Notes: generated by a model not told the origin, from the sequence alone. Counted from the first letter of the stretch, positions 41,420 to 52,806 are shown. The stretch is 64,000 bases of DNA from Zizania palustris (GCA_019279435.1 JAAALK010000082.1:11548594-11612593), one strand, 5' to 3'. Numbers and translations: made by a program.

Positions 41420-44400
41420 CCTAGGAAAAAGTGAGCCCAAGGCCCCGATAGACTCGACCGTCACTTGCACTTTTTCCGAGCAGGGTCCCCTCAGCTGGAC
41501 AATGCCCTGTCAGAGCCTGACCTCCCGCAGCCGGAACGTCCACGCTTTGAAGCCCGTAGAAATCGCCTTTCTTCTTATAGGTCAACCTAAGTCTGAAGCA
41601 CAGGCGGTGCCGCATCGAAGGTAGAAAAGTCTAGGGCTTCGTCGCCTTGTAGGGCCGTACCCGAAGACTGCGCCCCCTCACCACTTAAGCCTACTTCAGA
41701 ACAGCTTAAGTCTAGCGAAGACGAAGAACTCTGAAGGGGCTCCATCTTCACGGTAGCCAGCAGCTCCTGGGCCACTTCGGGAATAACTTCGCCCCTAGGC
41801 CCCCTCGGAAGTTTGAACCGAGGGGGGGCCTTAGGAACTAGCTACTTCGAGCACCACCCAAAGCCGGTGAAGCTCTTCTCAATCCTTGAGCATTTTGATG
41901 TAGACATCCAAAGGATGAGCCTAGGCTGGTATAAAATATGCCCGCATTTCTATTAATAAACTGACAAGTCATTTACAGGCCTACGGCTACAAATTACAAA
42001 AGAGCCAAAGGAGGTCTACACCTTCGGTGGTGGAGGGTTCGACGTCGAAGGCTGAGTTGGCGAGGAATGTGCCCTTGCTCAGCGTAGGCGGGTGACCTAT
42101 TGTAGTTTGAGGACCACTTCGCACCCTTGGGTCTGCGAGGTTTCCTGAAGCTGGCGCCACACCCCGTGGACTGGTGAGAAAGGAGAAACCAAGTGAGGGC
42201 CTCCGAAGGCCACCGGCGTCACCAAAGGTCGCTACTTCAAGGTGGTTGCAACCCGCGTTATGAAGCATTTGTAGCACCCCTTGACCAGCCACATGCCCGG
42301 CCATCAGCGCGAAGCCCTTCATTGACAACTCCGCCGTCGCCGTGACTGTCTGAAGGAACTCGAGCCGGTACTCGATAGGGTCCTAGGGATTGAAGTCCAG
42401 AGCCCGGCACTCGGTCCCCAAGTGCTCCAAGACTTCGGTCAGGCTCAAGGCGACTTTATGAGAAACCAAGTTGAAATGTGCCTTGGTTTCAAGTCTGTGA
42501 TGAGTGATCGACAAGTTTCCTTCTAGGCGAAGGGGTCCCTCTAAAGGGGTTCAGAGGTGTTTTCCGAAGGGTACAGATTTAGCTGGCTGCAGCTGTGCAG
42601 CGGCGTGTGTCTATCGAAGGGGTCCAGTAGAGCACGATGACTTGTTGGTACCGAAGGGCTCGGTACTTTTGTCGGTACACTAGAGTGTGTACCAAAGGTT
42701 GTTTACCGGAGAGGCCTCCAGGGTATTGGAAACACTTGTCTGCTTGTCAGTGGTGCGTAGGTGACTTCGGAGGCGACAGATGGTTCACAGCAAGTGAACC
42801 TGGGTCAGGCGGGAGGTTTGATGCCAGGCGAGTGGGGATCTCGGTCATGAAGCCTGCGTGGGGTCGAGGTTGGTCCTCGGGTCAAGGTGCAGCAGGCAAA
42901 GGCAGAGAGTGCGGAGGGTTGCTCCGGCTGGAGGTACCCCGAGGCAAAGTCCTCGGAGGCGAGGCACTTCGAAGAGTGCTCCAGATGGAGTGACTTCGGA
43001 GTATGGTGGACAAAGTCCTCAGCATTGAGGCAAGGCATTCGAAGTGTGCTCCAGATGGAGGCACTCGAAGGGACACCTGACGAAGGTCTCAAAAGTAAAG
43101 GTGCATAAAAGGCATGGTACGGATAAGGGTCTTCGTAGAGTGTGCTCGGGGCTGAGACACTACGAATGGTGCTTATGGATATGCTTCATGCGGAGGCCTT
43201 GGACGGAGGGACTTCGAAAGGTGGCGAAGGTACTTCGAAGGTGGGGCCTCGAAGTATGGCTGACTTGAGGTACTTCATCCATGCATGGCTTCGGTACATG
43301 GACTAACGGAGTTCAAGCTGGGAGTAGCTGCAAAGCCGTGGTGGTCCACTCCGTAGGTGATGGTGTGAAGGCTCAAGAGCTTTGACGGCTTCAGCTCAAA
43401 ACCGTCACTATATCGAAGGCTGACTTCGGTGAAGCGAAGACCTACGGGTTCAAGCGTGTCACCAAAGCTACTGCACACCTCGCGTGCGAAGGGGGCTTCA
43501 GAAGACTCCAAATCTACAAAGGCTGATAGTGTGGGCTCTGCAAAAGCTGATGTTGTCTCCTCTGCGAAGCTGACAAAAGAAGCCTCCAGAAAAGTAGACT
43601 ACCATCTGTACCCCCCTGTCTTGCTGAGACAAAAACAATGTAAACCCTAGGGGTAGAGTAGTCTATTCACAGGGCTAAATAGAGCCCATAAATAGTGAAG
43701 GCTGGCTAGGTCTAGGTAACACTTTGAACAGTCATTTCTAGAACTCCAGAGCTAGCCACCACACTCATGTACTCAGTCCTGTGAGTCTTTTGTGTTCCCT
43801 GTTCATGCAATGAATTTTACATTCTGTTCTTCATTTGCTGCGTGAACTTGTATCTCTGTTTTCCACTGTTTGTGTTGATTTCTCTGTGCTCCACTTTGTT
43901 CTGTTCGAGTCAGAGTTTTTGCTCTGTTTCTTTTCTAGAGAAGCATGTGAATGTTGTGTTAGTGTGATGTGTGAGTGTCACTCAGTTTGAGTTCGCTATG
44001 TGTAAACTGAAGGCGAGCCCTCACTGATTACTAGTGAAGCACTGAGTAAAGCTAAGATCGAAGCATGTTTTTCTTCCTCTATCAAAGTTCTCAGCGAAGT
44101 ATGCTCTGTCTTCTGTCTCCTCTTTGAAATACGAAGCCTAGTACCAGTTGCTAGTGCTGAGTATATGTTCGAAGCCCACGAAGGGAAACGTACACCTGCG
44201 AAGGGTGAAGTGCAAAGTCTGCTCGAAGGCACGTAGTGTGCGGAGCCTGCACTATCCTAGCAGAAGTGTTTTGGGGTTTGTATGGTGAGAGTGAAGTCTC
44301 CTTGACTTTGAACTTTTACTCTTTGCGAAGGCTGGTTCCGGAGATGTAGAATACCTCCGAACCAAGACCTCCAAAGGGTGTGTTTGAAGCCTGTTCCGTA

Positions 44401-46812
44401 GGACACTGTTTAGAAAACAGAAGGCTATTTTTAGCCTGAAATTTTAAAAGCTCCCATTTACCCCCCCTCTGGTCGCCCTTTCCGGGCCAACACTTTATCA
44501 ACCCCTCGGACCACGAGGCCCTCTAGAGCTTGGCTAGCGGTGTGAAGATCGAAGCACTCCACTGCCATCTTCACCATGGCTTTCTCCAAAGCCCGAAGCT
44601 TTTTAGTCTCCGAGGCCAAGGCTTCTTTTGCCTTAGCTGCTTTGGACCTCACCACCGCTTCGACTTTCTTCTACCTCTCAACGGCCTCCGAAGCCTAGCG
44701 CCGAAGGGCTTCACTTTCCTCTGCCAAGAGGGTTTCCTAGTGGCCCACGGAGGCGGCTACTGTGGTGGTCAGTGAGAAAGCCTGGCAAGGTTAAAGAAAT
44801 CTTCAATATTACTAAAGAGCTGAATACCAAACGAAGCCTGTGTGAAGCTTCGCTCACCTAAACGAGGGCTTCGTTGGCTTTCATGAAGAGGTTGAAATGG
44901 CTAGCGCGGCTGAGCTGCACCACCAAGTCCCCCTTCACCGCAGCCACGCAGCCGTCGTAGAAGGAGTCGATGGCTGCCTCTGTCACAGGCCCCCTCAGAA
45001 GGAGGGGCCAGACCAAGGGCATCAGAAACACAGGCACCGCCGGAGAAGGGCTCTGGTCCACTACCTCGACCACCTCTTCATGTTGCTCCTGAGGGCCCCC
45101 TCCGCCGCAGTTGCCCCCTCATCCTTTTCAGATGAAGAGCTCTCAGACTCTGAGCTACTGCTGCCCCTGTTGCTATTAGAGGTCCCCTCTGACTCCGCCT
45201 CACTAGGCCTTGCGTCATCACCAGCACCTAAAAAGAAAAGTACTAGTCAATACACATGAATATAAAGAGAAGGGTGATCAAGTGTCTATCTTCGTCAACA
45301 TCCTCTTCGCCCAAAGATATGTCCTAGAAGACCGTGGGAGCAATGTGTGCCCCAGTCCCTCCACTGGGCTGGCTGGGCCCCAGGCTCTGCGCTCAAAGGG
45401 GCCGCCCCAGAAGCCTCCGACGCCACCACTTCGGTTGTTTCTGCAACCTTTGGTGCCACCGCTTCGGCAGTTGTAGCAGAAACATCTATAGACTCCCCTC
45501 CAGCAGCGAGGCCCAGAGATGCACGCTCCGCCATGCCATGGGATTCGTCCACCGAGGGCTCCTAGCGAACCCTCGAGGATTCCACGGACTTCGAGGCCTC
45601 GGGCTCCTCATCATCCACTCTTTTCCTCTTCGAGCCGCTCACCGAAGGTGCCGGGCTAGTGAAGACTAGGAGCATTTGGACCCCCTCGTCGCCGAGCTAG
45701 GTCCACATGTGGTTCCATCGCTCCCAAGACCCCACCAGAGTGAGCGTTCGGTTTTGCTCATTTGGTGTCGGAGGCCCCATGACGTGTTCGACGACCACTA
45801 TAGCCTCCTCCGGAGGCCGCACGTCACGTGCAGCTTCATCAAAGACTCCAAGTCAGCACAAGTTAAACTTCACAAAGTACAAAGGTAAAAGAGTTCGAAG
45901 CCTTACCAAGACACTCCGCGGATACTTCGCTCGGACCCTCCAGGCCCGGAGCCAGAAACAAGTCCTCTAGCCAGGAGAGTGCTAGGGGGCTAAGATGAAG
46001 GGTGATGAACTCTTCGGCCAAGTCCCAGATACTCATCTTCGAGGCCACCCTTCATAGGAACATGATCCTCGATTGGAGTGTCTCGGAGCTTGACTTCACC
46101 GTGCCTTCGTGACGATAGGAGATGAGCACGTTGGTACTCCAAAGGGGGAGTCTGCGCTCACCGAAGCATAAAACCATTCATGGTCCCACTTCAAATATCA
46201 CGTGTTGTTGACGGCCCTCACTGGGAAGTCATCCAAGAACTCTCTACGGAGCTAGAAGTTGGTGCTCCCGAAGTCTAAGGCCCTCTTGGCGCCATCTGGC
46301 ACCTCCCTCTGCTTCGGCTGACAGCTCACATCATGAAGGGCGATGAAGACATCCACGCGCCCTTCGCAGCCTTTGGCCCTCATGGCCCACTAAAAAATTG
46401 TAAGCCTCGCCACGACATTTAGGGACAGGTGAGGGAGCTCGAAGTTGTAAGCCTTCAACACCTCACTCAGAATGTCCACCACTGGCAACCCAAGCCCTGC
46501 CTCAAAGAAGGCCTCGAAGATGACGACTTCGTCGGGCTGGGGCCTCGAGATTGTCTCTGTCTTCTCGGGCACTCGAATCCGGATGCCCTTGGAAATCGTC
46601 CCGTCGTAGATCCACTGAACGGACTCCTCCATCGAGACCAAAGCCCGTAGCTCCAAAGATTGCTCAAACCAGTTTGATGGTGACCGAAGGTCCCTCAGCG
46701 CGAGGCGCCTCGCCGCAGGCTTCACCGCCGCTGCCACTGCCGCTTGCACCTGGACGGAGCTCGAGCACATGCCTGGGACAAAGGCCTTCTTCGATGCAGC
46801 CTTCTTCAGCAT
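41420..46812 (-). pseudogene. Antisense Tat accessory gene (PF04195-like region, coiled coil)
   Basis: Start ATG at 46812 (MLKKAASKKAFVPGMCSS) was chosen because a reverse-strand TATA box lies at 46969-46962; the longer frame from 46998 would begin upstream of it. The domain resembles the plant 'putative gypsy type transposon' family: IRVPEKTETISRPQPDEVVI, EAFFEAGLGLPVVDILSEVL and FELPHLSLNVVARLTIF, then GRVDVFIALHD and KWDHEWFYASV to about 46150. Downstream are acidic/Ser-rich linkers (45050-45680) and a heptad-like segment (AKAKEALASETKKLRALEKA, about 44640). The frame is interrupted by a solo LTR (42459-44492), continues at 42458-41990 (VLEHLGTECRALDF, AELSMKGFALMAGHVAGQGV) and ends in an acidic tail near 41590. 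Stops and frame changes occur throughout. Function is unknown in the family. Confidence 0.72.
42459..44492 (+). mobile_element. SIRE-group solo LTR (2,034 bp)
   Basis: Starts TGAGAAACCAAG and ends CCGGGCCAACA after the CCCCCCTCTGGTCGCC motif; perfect duplications CTTTA at 42454-42458 and 44493-44497. CATAAATA at 43687-43694 is TATA-like. No interior. Same family as the reverse LTR at 1-1726. Internal open frames are composition effects. Confidence 0.93.
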
Positions 46813-46961
46813 CTTGCAAATGGCTTCGTCGCGAAGGGCACTAAGGGGCTTCGGAGTAGACTGCACGCAAAACCAAAGTGGAGAATAGAGAGCGAAGGTG
46901 GCTAGGAGCTGAAGTAGAAAGCAAATGAAGGTGTGGGCGGAGGAGTGGTACGTCAAGCCCC

Positions 46962-46969
46962 TTTTATAG
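46962..46969 (-). promoter_or_regulatory. TATA box of the antisense Tat gene
   Basis: The reverse strand reads CCTATAAAAGGGGC, followed by a pyrimidine-rich CCACTCCTCCGCCCACACC likely to span the transcription start, and then ATG 46812 about 150 bp downstream. Confidence 0.65.
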
Positions 46970-47104
46970 GTGGTAAAAAGCGACCGCGTGCCCCGCACTG
47001 AGGTCTTTTTTCACCGGTTACCCGGCCCCTCCAGTCTCTGACTGCTGGGGCCAGGGTGAAATCCAAAGCGAACAGTAACGCCCCCTGCACTGTAACGGTC
47101 CATT

Positions 47105-47793
47105 TTCCGGTCCCCTCCAGAGCCAAGCCTCCGGGACCCCTTCCGTCCCCTCTAGAGCCAAGGCTTCGGAATCCCTCCAAGTTCCCTCCAGAGCCAAGAC
47201 TCCAAGACCACTCCAGTCCCCTTCGAAGCCATCCCCAGAGCCTTTCGGATCCCTCTCCGAGAGCCGCTTCGGAGTCCACTTTAGAGCCCACTTCGGGGTC
47301 CGCTTCGGAGTCCTGTTCGGAGCCCACTCAGCTAGCTTAGGCCGATGACCTCTGATAGGTACTCTAGCATAGAATAAATATCTAGGTACTGCTATAGTGT
47401 AAAGCCATACCGGGGCCCCAACCCCTGGTATGTCGTATACCTGCTCCCGAAGTGATGTTTATCTACCACGTATGTAAAGTCACATGTAGAGTAGTATAGC
47501 CTTTTTCCCTTCTTACCCCTATAAAGCCTACGTCTTGTAGAGGGCAATTGGCTCTTTTCCTTTGGCCTGCGTGCCTATAAAAGCAGGGCCATGCCCTTGT
47601 AATAGATAGGATGTTGAGTAGAGGCAAAACTATGCCAAATCCACTGTAACTAGACGTAGGTCTATTATCCCTCCGGGGAGGCCTGAACTAGTACAAATTA
47701 TCTCTCCCTCTGTGAGAACCCTTCGAGGTTCAAGCCGTACACCATACGCCACCACATAAAAACCTGTTTGTAACTAACGCAATTGTTACAACA
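47105..47793 (+). repeat. Tat element 3' LTR, 5' part missing
   Basis: Matches the 5' LTR from its GGTCCCCTCCAGAGCC repeats to the end TTACAACA, but the first roughly 145-170 bp, starting TGTTGGGGG, and any polypurine tract are absent; the sequence passes from the antisense-gene promoter region (46998-47100) straight into the U3 repeats. CCTATAAAAGCAGGGCC near 47573. Confidence 0.75.
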
Positions 47794-47798
47794 AGCTA

Positions 47799-48237
47799 CA
47801 TAAGTGTAATTTTGATATGCCTCCTAACTTTTTATCTTCTGTTGAGTTACATAACTATAAACTTGTCTTGCCTCCCAAGTTTTGGGATAATTCCACATTT
47901 AACGTTGCAGAATTGAAACCAACCATGGGAGCAAAGATGAGTATGAGTCGAGGACAACTCTATTTCAAGAGGGGGAGAATGACGAGAACATCACTAGTTG
48001 GGATAGGATCATGATTGTGAGGAATCAAGTTAAAGTGCATGCTTTCTATGTTAAATTTAATTTTTATATATTTGAATCTTAGATGCTACACCATGAGATG
48101 CATTCATTTTCAATTTTAGAAATACTTTCTTGGATCAATAGAAGAGATGCATGTATATGGAACTCTTGTATTATCATGGAAGTTGATTGGGGACCAAAAG
48201 ATTTTGAGTCGAGTACTCCAAATAAAGAAAAGGAGGA
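47799..48237 (+). pseudogene. A1 gag extension, last part, and duplicated polypurine tract
   Basis: After the Tat insertion the A1 frame resumes: MPPNFLSSVELHNYKLVLPP, KFWDNSTFNVAELKPTMGAK, ending near 48013. AAGAGGGGGAGAATGACGAG at about 47970 looks like a polypurine tract plus the LTR start, although the real LTR begins at 48238 after AAAGAAAAGGAGGA. A2 has the same double arrangement at 56688 and 56946. Confidence 0.7.
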
Positions 48238-49122
48238 TGATGAGGACATCCCTACCAATGATACAACTATAGATGAATACCATTATCCAATTATTCGAGT
48301 TCAAGCACGACGATTAAATCTCTAGGTCAACTCGTTTCTAAGTATCTTAGTATATTATCTTTTGAATAAATTATTACCTAATATTACTATTATTGTTATG
48401 AACCATGGATATGATGAAAATCAATTGGAGATAAACAAAGAGTTGGAGAAGAAACAGGAAGGACGTCCAAGCCAATTTGAGAGTCCAATCCAACTACAAT
48501 TTGTGTCGAACTCGGATTTCAGGAGCAACGTGCCCTAAAATCATCGCCCAGGCCGCATACGGACTATGTTTTTGACGTTGCACCCAACCATGGAAATATA
48601 ACTTCAGAACAAGTCCAATGCCACCAGTTTAATCTCAAAATTCCTTCTAGATAAATGGGAATCATCAAAACAAGATAGAGTCCAAAATCTATCATCATGT
48701 TGTTTTCTGCGTTATTGGGCCTTTGGGTCATGTATCTAGTTGAGCCCATTAGGGGTGCGTCCCAAACTACTATATAAGGTGTTTCTACAGCATATAGGGT
48801 TTTGGGGTTTATTTTACATGTTGCTTTGATAGCCGCCACTTCACCGGATTTGTATGTGAACCCCAATTCACAGATTCCAATAGAATTTTCAGTTCGATTG
48901 CGTTTTCTGCGTTCTTGCTTGTGTTCTTCGATTCACAGGCAAGGATTAGCCATCTTGGTGAGGTCAATTAGGTTGTGCTTGGTTGATAACCAATGGAGCA
49001 GTGGTGTAGCAATTGCAAGGGCTTATCTCATGGATCGGAAGCTGGATCGTCAACGTCGGGTTCACCACAAATTGTTGTTTATCCCCCACCTCACGGAAGA
49101 TCGGGCACCCCCTCCTCCATCA
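48238..49122 (+). repeat. A1 3' LTR (885 bp)
   Basis: TGATGAGGAC...CTCCATCA; TATATAAG at 48771-48778. Followed by CCATG (49123-49127). Confidence 0.95.
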
Positions 49123-49127
49123 CCATG

Positions 49128-50179
49128 ACTCGTGCTTGAGTTCATCAACGTAATTATGAGTTGAATGCATTCCTCATTGAGGAGAATCGTCCTGCACCAC
49201 TAGCACCTTTGTTTTAGCTACAAAACCTATTGAGGAGAATGTGTGATATACAAATAGAGAAGAAATTGTGCAGAATTTTTCTAATTTGCACCTTGTTCGG
49301 TAATATAGCCATAACTTTCTCATATGGACTCAGAATCAAGCAAATAAGTATATTACAGAGAATTGCAGAAAAAGTTACATCTTAATCTCCCCCTCTTTGT
49401 TGGGTTTAACATTTTTATTTTCTCTAGTTTTGGCCTGGAAGATTGAGTTTCGGAGTCCCAAAGTTTTCAAAAGCTCGTTGCGAAATCTTGTATCACATAG
49501 TATAATTTATATCAATTATTAAGTATTATTTCCAAAGTTATTTAGTACTTGAGTGTGTTTTATGGAGTGAAAAGAGATAGCAAGAAAAGTGTTATACATT
49601 GCTGAGTTTCCATCGTGCATGCGTCCCACAAATCCTTTGTATTCTACTCACGCTCAATTCGACTAGGTCCTAGGGACGAGAGTCGACGAGCGACTATGAC
49701 AAGTAATTTGGACCATTATTCAACTTTGCTAATTCTGCTATTAAATTTTGCTATCCTTGCTACAATATATTGTCTTCCAAGATCCACATAATTCCAATCA
49801 GAACATTCTTGATCATTGTAAACGCACCTTGCACCCATCGGACATCCCACCTCTCCGATCGTGTCACCTGCTTCATTTAGTAAGAGATTTGTAAGAGCTT
49901 GGTAAGACATACCGAGAGAGAGTGATTCCACAACCTAGTAGAGATAGGGAAAATACTTTTGTTTTGTCCTCTATTTTCTACTAACAATGGCAAATAAGGT
50001 GAATGATTTTGGGGATTGTGCTTCCAAGGAAGAACTTCAAAGGCTTGAAGAGAAGATTGATACTAATATGAATGCCATGCATTTAAGTATCCATGTGCTA
50101 GCTAGAGGTATCGATACTCTCACAACATCAACAACCTCTAGCTCTAGTGCCTAAGGGTGCAAATGATGAAGAAGATACT
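49128..50179 (+). pseudogene. Gypsy leader and gag start fragment
   Basis: 49590-49984 resembles the A1 leader before gag in wording and order (AAGATCCAC, GTAAGAGCTTGGTAAGACAT, CACAACCTAGTAGAGATAGG, then ACTAACAATGGCA). ATG 49987 begins MANKVNDFGDCASKEELQRL EEKIDTNMNAMHLS (coiled-coil-like), stopping at about 50152. It is cut by the Tat LTR at 50180. No pol. Confidence 0.5.
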
Positions 50180-50838
50180 TGTTGAGGGAAATAGCTTTAC
50201 ACTAACAGGGCCTAGATGATATTATCTACAAAGCCTCCGGGAGACCGAAGCCCTCTAGAGATTCAAAGCCAAAGAGCCAACCGAAGACCCCTTCGTCATA
50301 CGTAAAGCAAAGCATTCAAGTGTATCTAGAGACTACCTTGAGAATCGTAAGGCCAAGAGCTAGTTACAGAGTTATAAGGCTTCGAGTTGTGCTCTCGTCC
50401 TCCTTTGGAGTCCCTCTTCGCATATCTCCGCTTCAGAGGCCACTCAGACACGAAGGATCTGACCCATACTAAGATACAGGTTCGAAATATCTTAAAGGAC
50501 ACTTCATCGTGAAGATCTAAACTAGGTGCCTTCGCCCATATTTTTGCACATGTATTTACATAAGAGTTACCATTTTACCTCTACGAAGTCCTGTAAACAG
50601 AGTCCTGTATGACGATTGTAAGTAGAGGATAAATGGCATTTTCCTGTTGTATTTTGCCTATAAATACCGGGCACCTTGATGTAAAAATATAGATGATACG
50701 GAATACAAAAACTACAACAAATTGGATGTAAGGTTATTATCCCTCTCGGAGGCCTGAACCAGTATAAATATCCTTTGAAATTAGTAGCCCTTCGAGGCTA
50801 AACAAAACCCATTTAGCATAAATTTTATGCTACAACTG
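50180..50838 (+). repeat. Tat-type LTR (659 bp)
   Basis: TGTTGAGGGAAATAGC to CTACAACT, followed by the Tat-type site GTTGGCGCTATCCGTGGGGA (50839-50858). TATAAATA at 50659-50666. No matching 3' LTR seen in the window. Confidence 0.75.
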
Positions 50839-51339
50839 TTGGCGCTATCCGTGGGGATCCTAGTTCTAAATTAACCTCTCTTCCACTACCTACATAATTG
50901 ATCCCGAAGTATACCTCTGAAGAGGGCTGCGAAGTCATACGGACTCTGCATGTTTCTCTTTGGCTAGGGGCTTCGAATATATTCCGAAGGCTTCAAAGTC
51001 TTCTCTTTGGCCTCGGAAACCCTAGGGGCTCCAAGGCAAGCTCCCACACTCCGTCTCGAAGCCTTAGGTATCCGGACTCTTTGGACTTCTGAAAGTATGC
51101 ATAAGCCTTTCCACTACCCGAGCTCAAAGGTGGGATCGACGCGAGATAAATAAAGTCAATGCATATGGGAGCATGCCTCGCTTTGATATGTGTTGGCTTT
51201 GGGTTATGTCAAATGGCCCCCAAAATCTGGTGACATCCACTCCACCCTCATTGTTACACAGTGTCCCTAGGCCTATATCGAGCTAACAAATTGCCAATAG
51301 GGGTGGGGGACAAATTTACCTAAGGTCTTCCCCTTCCTC
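50839..51339 (+). other. Tat leader fragment
   Basis: CTTCGAAGCC-rich leader; 51250-51290 (ACACAGTGTCCCTAGGCCTATA) parallels 29080-29100 in the other Tat element. Ends where reverse-strand gypsy gag begins. No gene. Confidence 0.55.
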
Positions 51340-51842
51340 ATTATTTCTCCTGCTGAACTCCGATCCAAAACCTGCCGATGTCAAACTTCATAGGGACCCA
51401 ACCAGAGGCAAACCTCTATCGTCTCTGGATTCCTTGAATTGCCCCAAGTTCTCCACCTTGATTTGAAGTCGAGCCACTATAGATTGTACCGCCTCAATCT
51501 TACAATCCACGTCAAAATTCCAGGATTCAACGATGCTCTTCAATGACTACAGATCGACATGCATCCTCTGCTCTGATTCTGCTCACCGCATCTTAGCTTC
51601 CTCCATCATCTTGAACATGATATCCATCTTACTTTAATTCTCCATGATCCTCATGGCCTGCTTAGTGATATAACGTGGCTTCTCCAGATTTCTAGAGCTA
51701 GTTGATCCACTCCAAATGAGACAAACCCAATCGAGGGATTACCTTATAGATCCTATGGATTTCCATAGGTGCTAGCCTCTCACACGAAGGATTACAACCA
51801 AGTAAAGAGTATGAGGATCAGCGAAGGATCCGATACCAGATT
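51340..51842 (-). pseudogene. Gypsy gag N-terminal fragment with primer site, reverse strand
   Basis: The reverse strand carries CTGGTATCGGATCC at 51839-51826, a degenerate tRNA-Met-like primer site next to a TTCACA end, then a coiled-coil gag start: SKMDIMFKMMEEAKMR, SEQRMHVDL, VESWNFDVDCKIEAVQSIVA, RLQIKVENLGQFKESRDDRG. Stops occur about every 20-30 codons. The capsid proper and pol are missing. Confidence 0.55.
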
Positions 51843-52338
51843 GTGAACCCCTAAATCACTCGATAAGAATCAGTGCACAAGGATTATTCTAGTGCGCAAC
51901 CAGCCAGCCGGTGCTGCCTTCATTCCATCACCCCAACATGCAAGTTTGTCTCAGTTAGTTTATATACTCACACCTCAACTCACAGGCCACACAAACACAT
52001 TACATGGACCATTCTGGCCTGCTATAACACACATTAGCCCTTCTCTTCTGGACAGCTCGATCTCCAGACTTCACTCCATTCTGTAGCTTTCCCGGCAATG
52101 GAAACAATGCTTGGTCGTTGACAGCCCACTATCCGTCTAAACTGATAAAGCCTGTTCGTTGTAGGATACCAGTGGTCATATCTCTGACACTTACACTGTT
52201 ACTCCCTCTATGCTCTTTTAGCTCAAAACTTGCTAGAAAATACACATCTTAGTAATTTAGAAGAACATAGTTTCTCACATTATTTTATTTTAGTAAGGAA
52301 ATGTACATTTTACTACCATGATATATCAAAAATATTTA
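51843..52338 (-). other. Probable reverse LTR remnant, not delimited
   Basis: Follows the reverse primer-site region, so it should be the LTR of that gypsy fragment; no far terminus or duplication was found. 52196-52330 has a CTCCCTCTATG start and AT-rich content, unassigned. Confidence 0.35.
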
Positions 52339-52806
52339 GATAACCCTTAAAAAAATTTGTGTTTACATAACCTCATGGTTCCTTAAACAAAATCACTATT
52401 CACCTTTAATTCAATCAGTACACTACTTTCGTTGAGTTGAACACTAGTTTGATGACTAAACATACCACACATGGATGCTAATGTGGCATGAGGGTTTAGG
52501 AGAGCATACAAGCCACAATCAAGCAGACATCTTCTTCTTCTGTTTCTCTCTAGCCCCTCTTGCTTTCTCCACCATCGGAGAGAGAGGAGGAGCTAGGGAG
52601 AGACACGGGAAGAAGATGTCCGGTTGGTTATAGGTTTTTTTGCTCTCCTAAACAATCATGCCATGTTAGCATACTTGCATGGCACATTTAGTCATCGAAC
52701 TGGTCTTCAACTCAATAAAACTAGTGTACCATTTAAGTTAAAGGTGAATAGTGATTTAGTTTAAGAAACCATAGGGTTAAGTAAACAAAATTTTTTAGGG
52801 GTCATC
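52339..52806. mobile_element. 468-bp fold-back element
   Basis: Nearly the whole segment is one inverted repeat. The left arm (GATAACCCTTAAAAAAATTT; AAATCACTATTCACCTTTAA; TTTAGGAGAGCA; GACATCTTCTTC) pairs with the right arm (GAAGAAGATGTC; TGCTCTCCTAAA; TTAAAGGTGAATAGTGATTT; AAATTTTTTAGGGGTCATC). Arms are about 220 bp with a loop near 52560-52586. No clear target duplication was seen. No coding capacity. Confidence 0.85.

Larger units (their letters stand above)
27610..47793 (+). mobile_element. Tat-type Ty3/gypsy element without gag-pol, carrying an antisense gene
   Basis: 5' LTR 27610-28476 and partial 3' LTR about 47105-47793 share the PuCTCCGGTCCCCTC repeats and the ending GTAACTAAC.CAATTGTTA.AACA. 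Perfect duplications AGCTA flank it (27605-27609, 47794-47798). The interior is leader and CG-rich repeats (28477-29184), the nested SIRE element, more leader (40842-41340) and a reverse-strand gene of the PF04195 (putative gypsy-type transposon) class (46812 to about 41420), itself split by a solo LTR. No gag, protease, RT or integrase of its own was seen, so it looks like a large derivative. Tat elements such as rice RIRE2 and maize Grande are known for accessory antisense frames. Confidence 0.85.
13473..49122 (+). mobile_element. A1: gag-only Ty3/gypsy element hosting later insertions
   Basis: LTRs at 13473-14358 and 48238-49122, both TGATGAGGACATCCC...CTCCATCA, flanked by a perfect 5-bp duplication CCATG (13468-13472 and 49123-49127). 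A degenerate Met-tRNA site follows the 5' LTR, and a purine tract AAAGAAAAGGAGGA (48224-48237) precedes the 3' LTR. Subtracting CACTA copy 2, the solo LTR at 25350 and the Tat element leaves roughly 3.0 kb of interior holding only gag and its C-terminal extension; no protease, RT, RNase H or integrase was found. A2 (54996-57769) has the same design, so the lack of pol appears to be a family trait. Mobilisation would need enzymes supplied by other elements (inference). Confidence 0.92.

Noticed and set aside
52196..52330. Stowaway MITE suggested by CTCCCTCTATG
   Set aside because: No matching inverted end or TA duplication was found.
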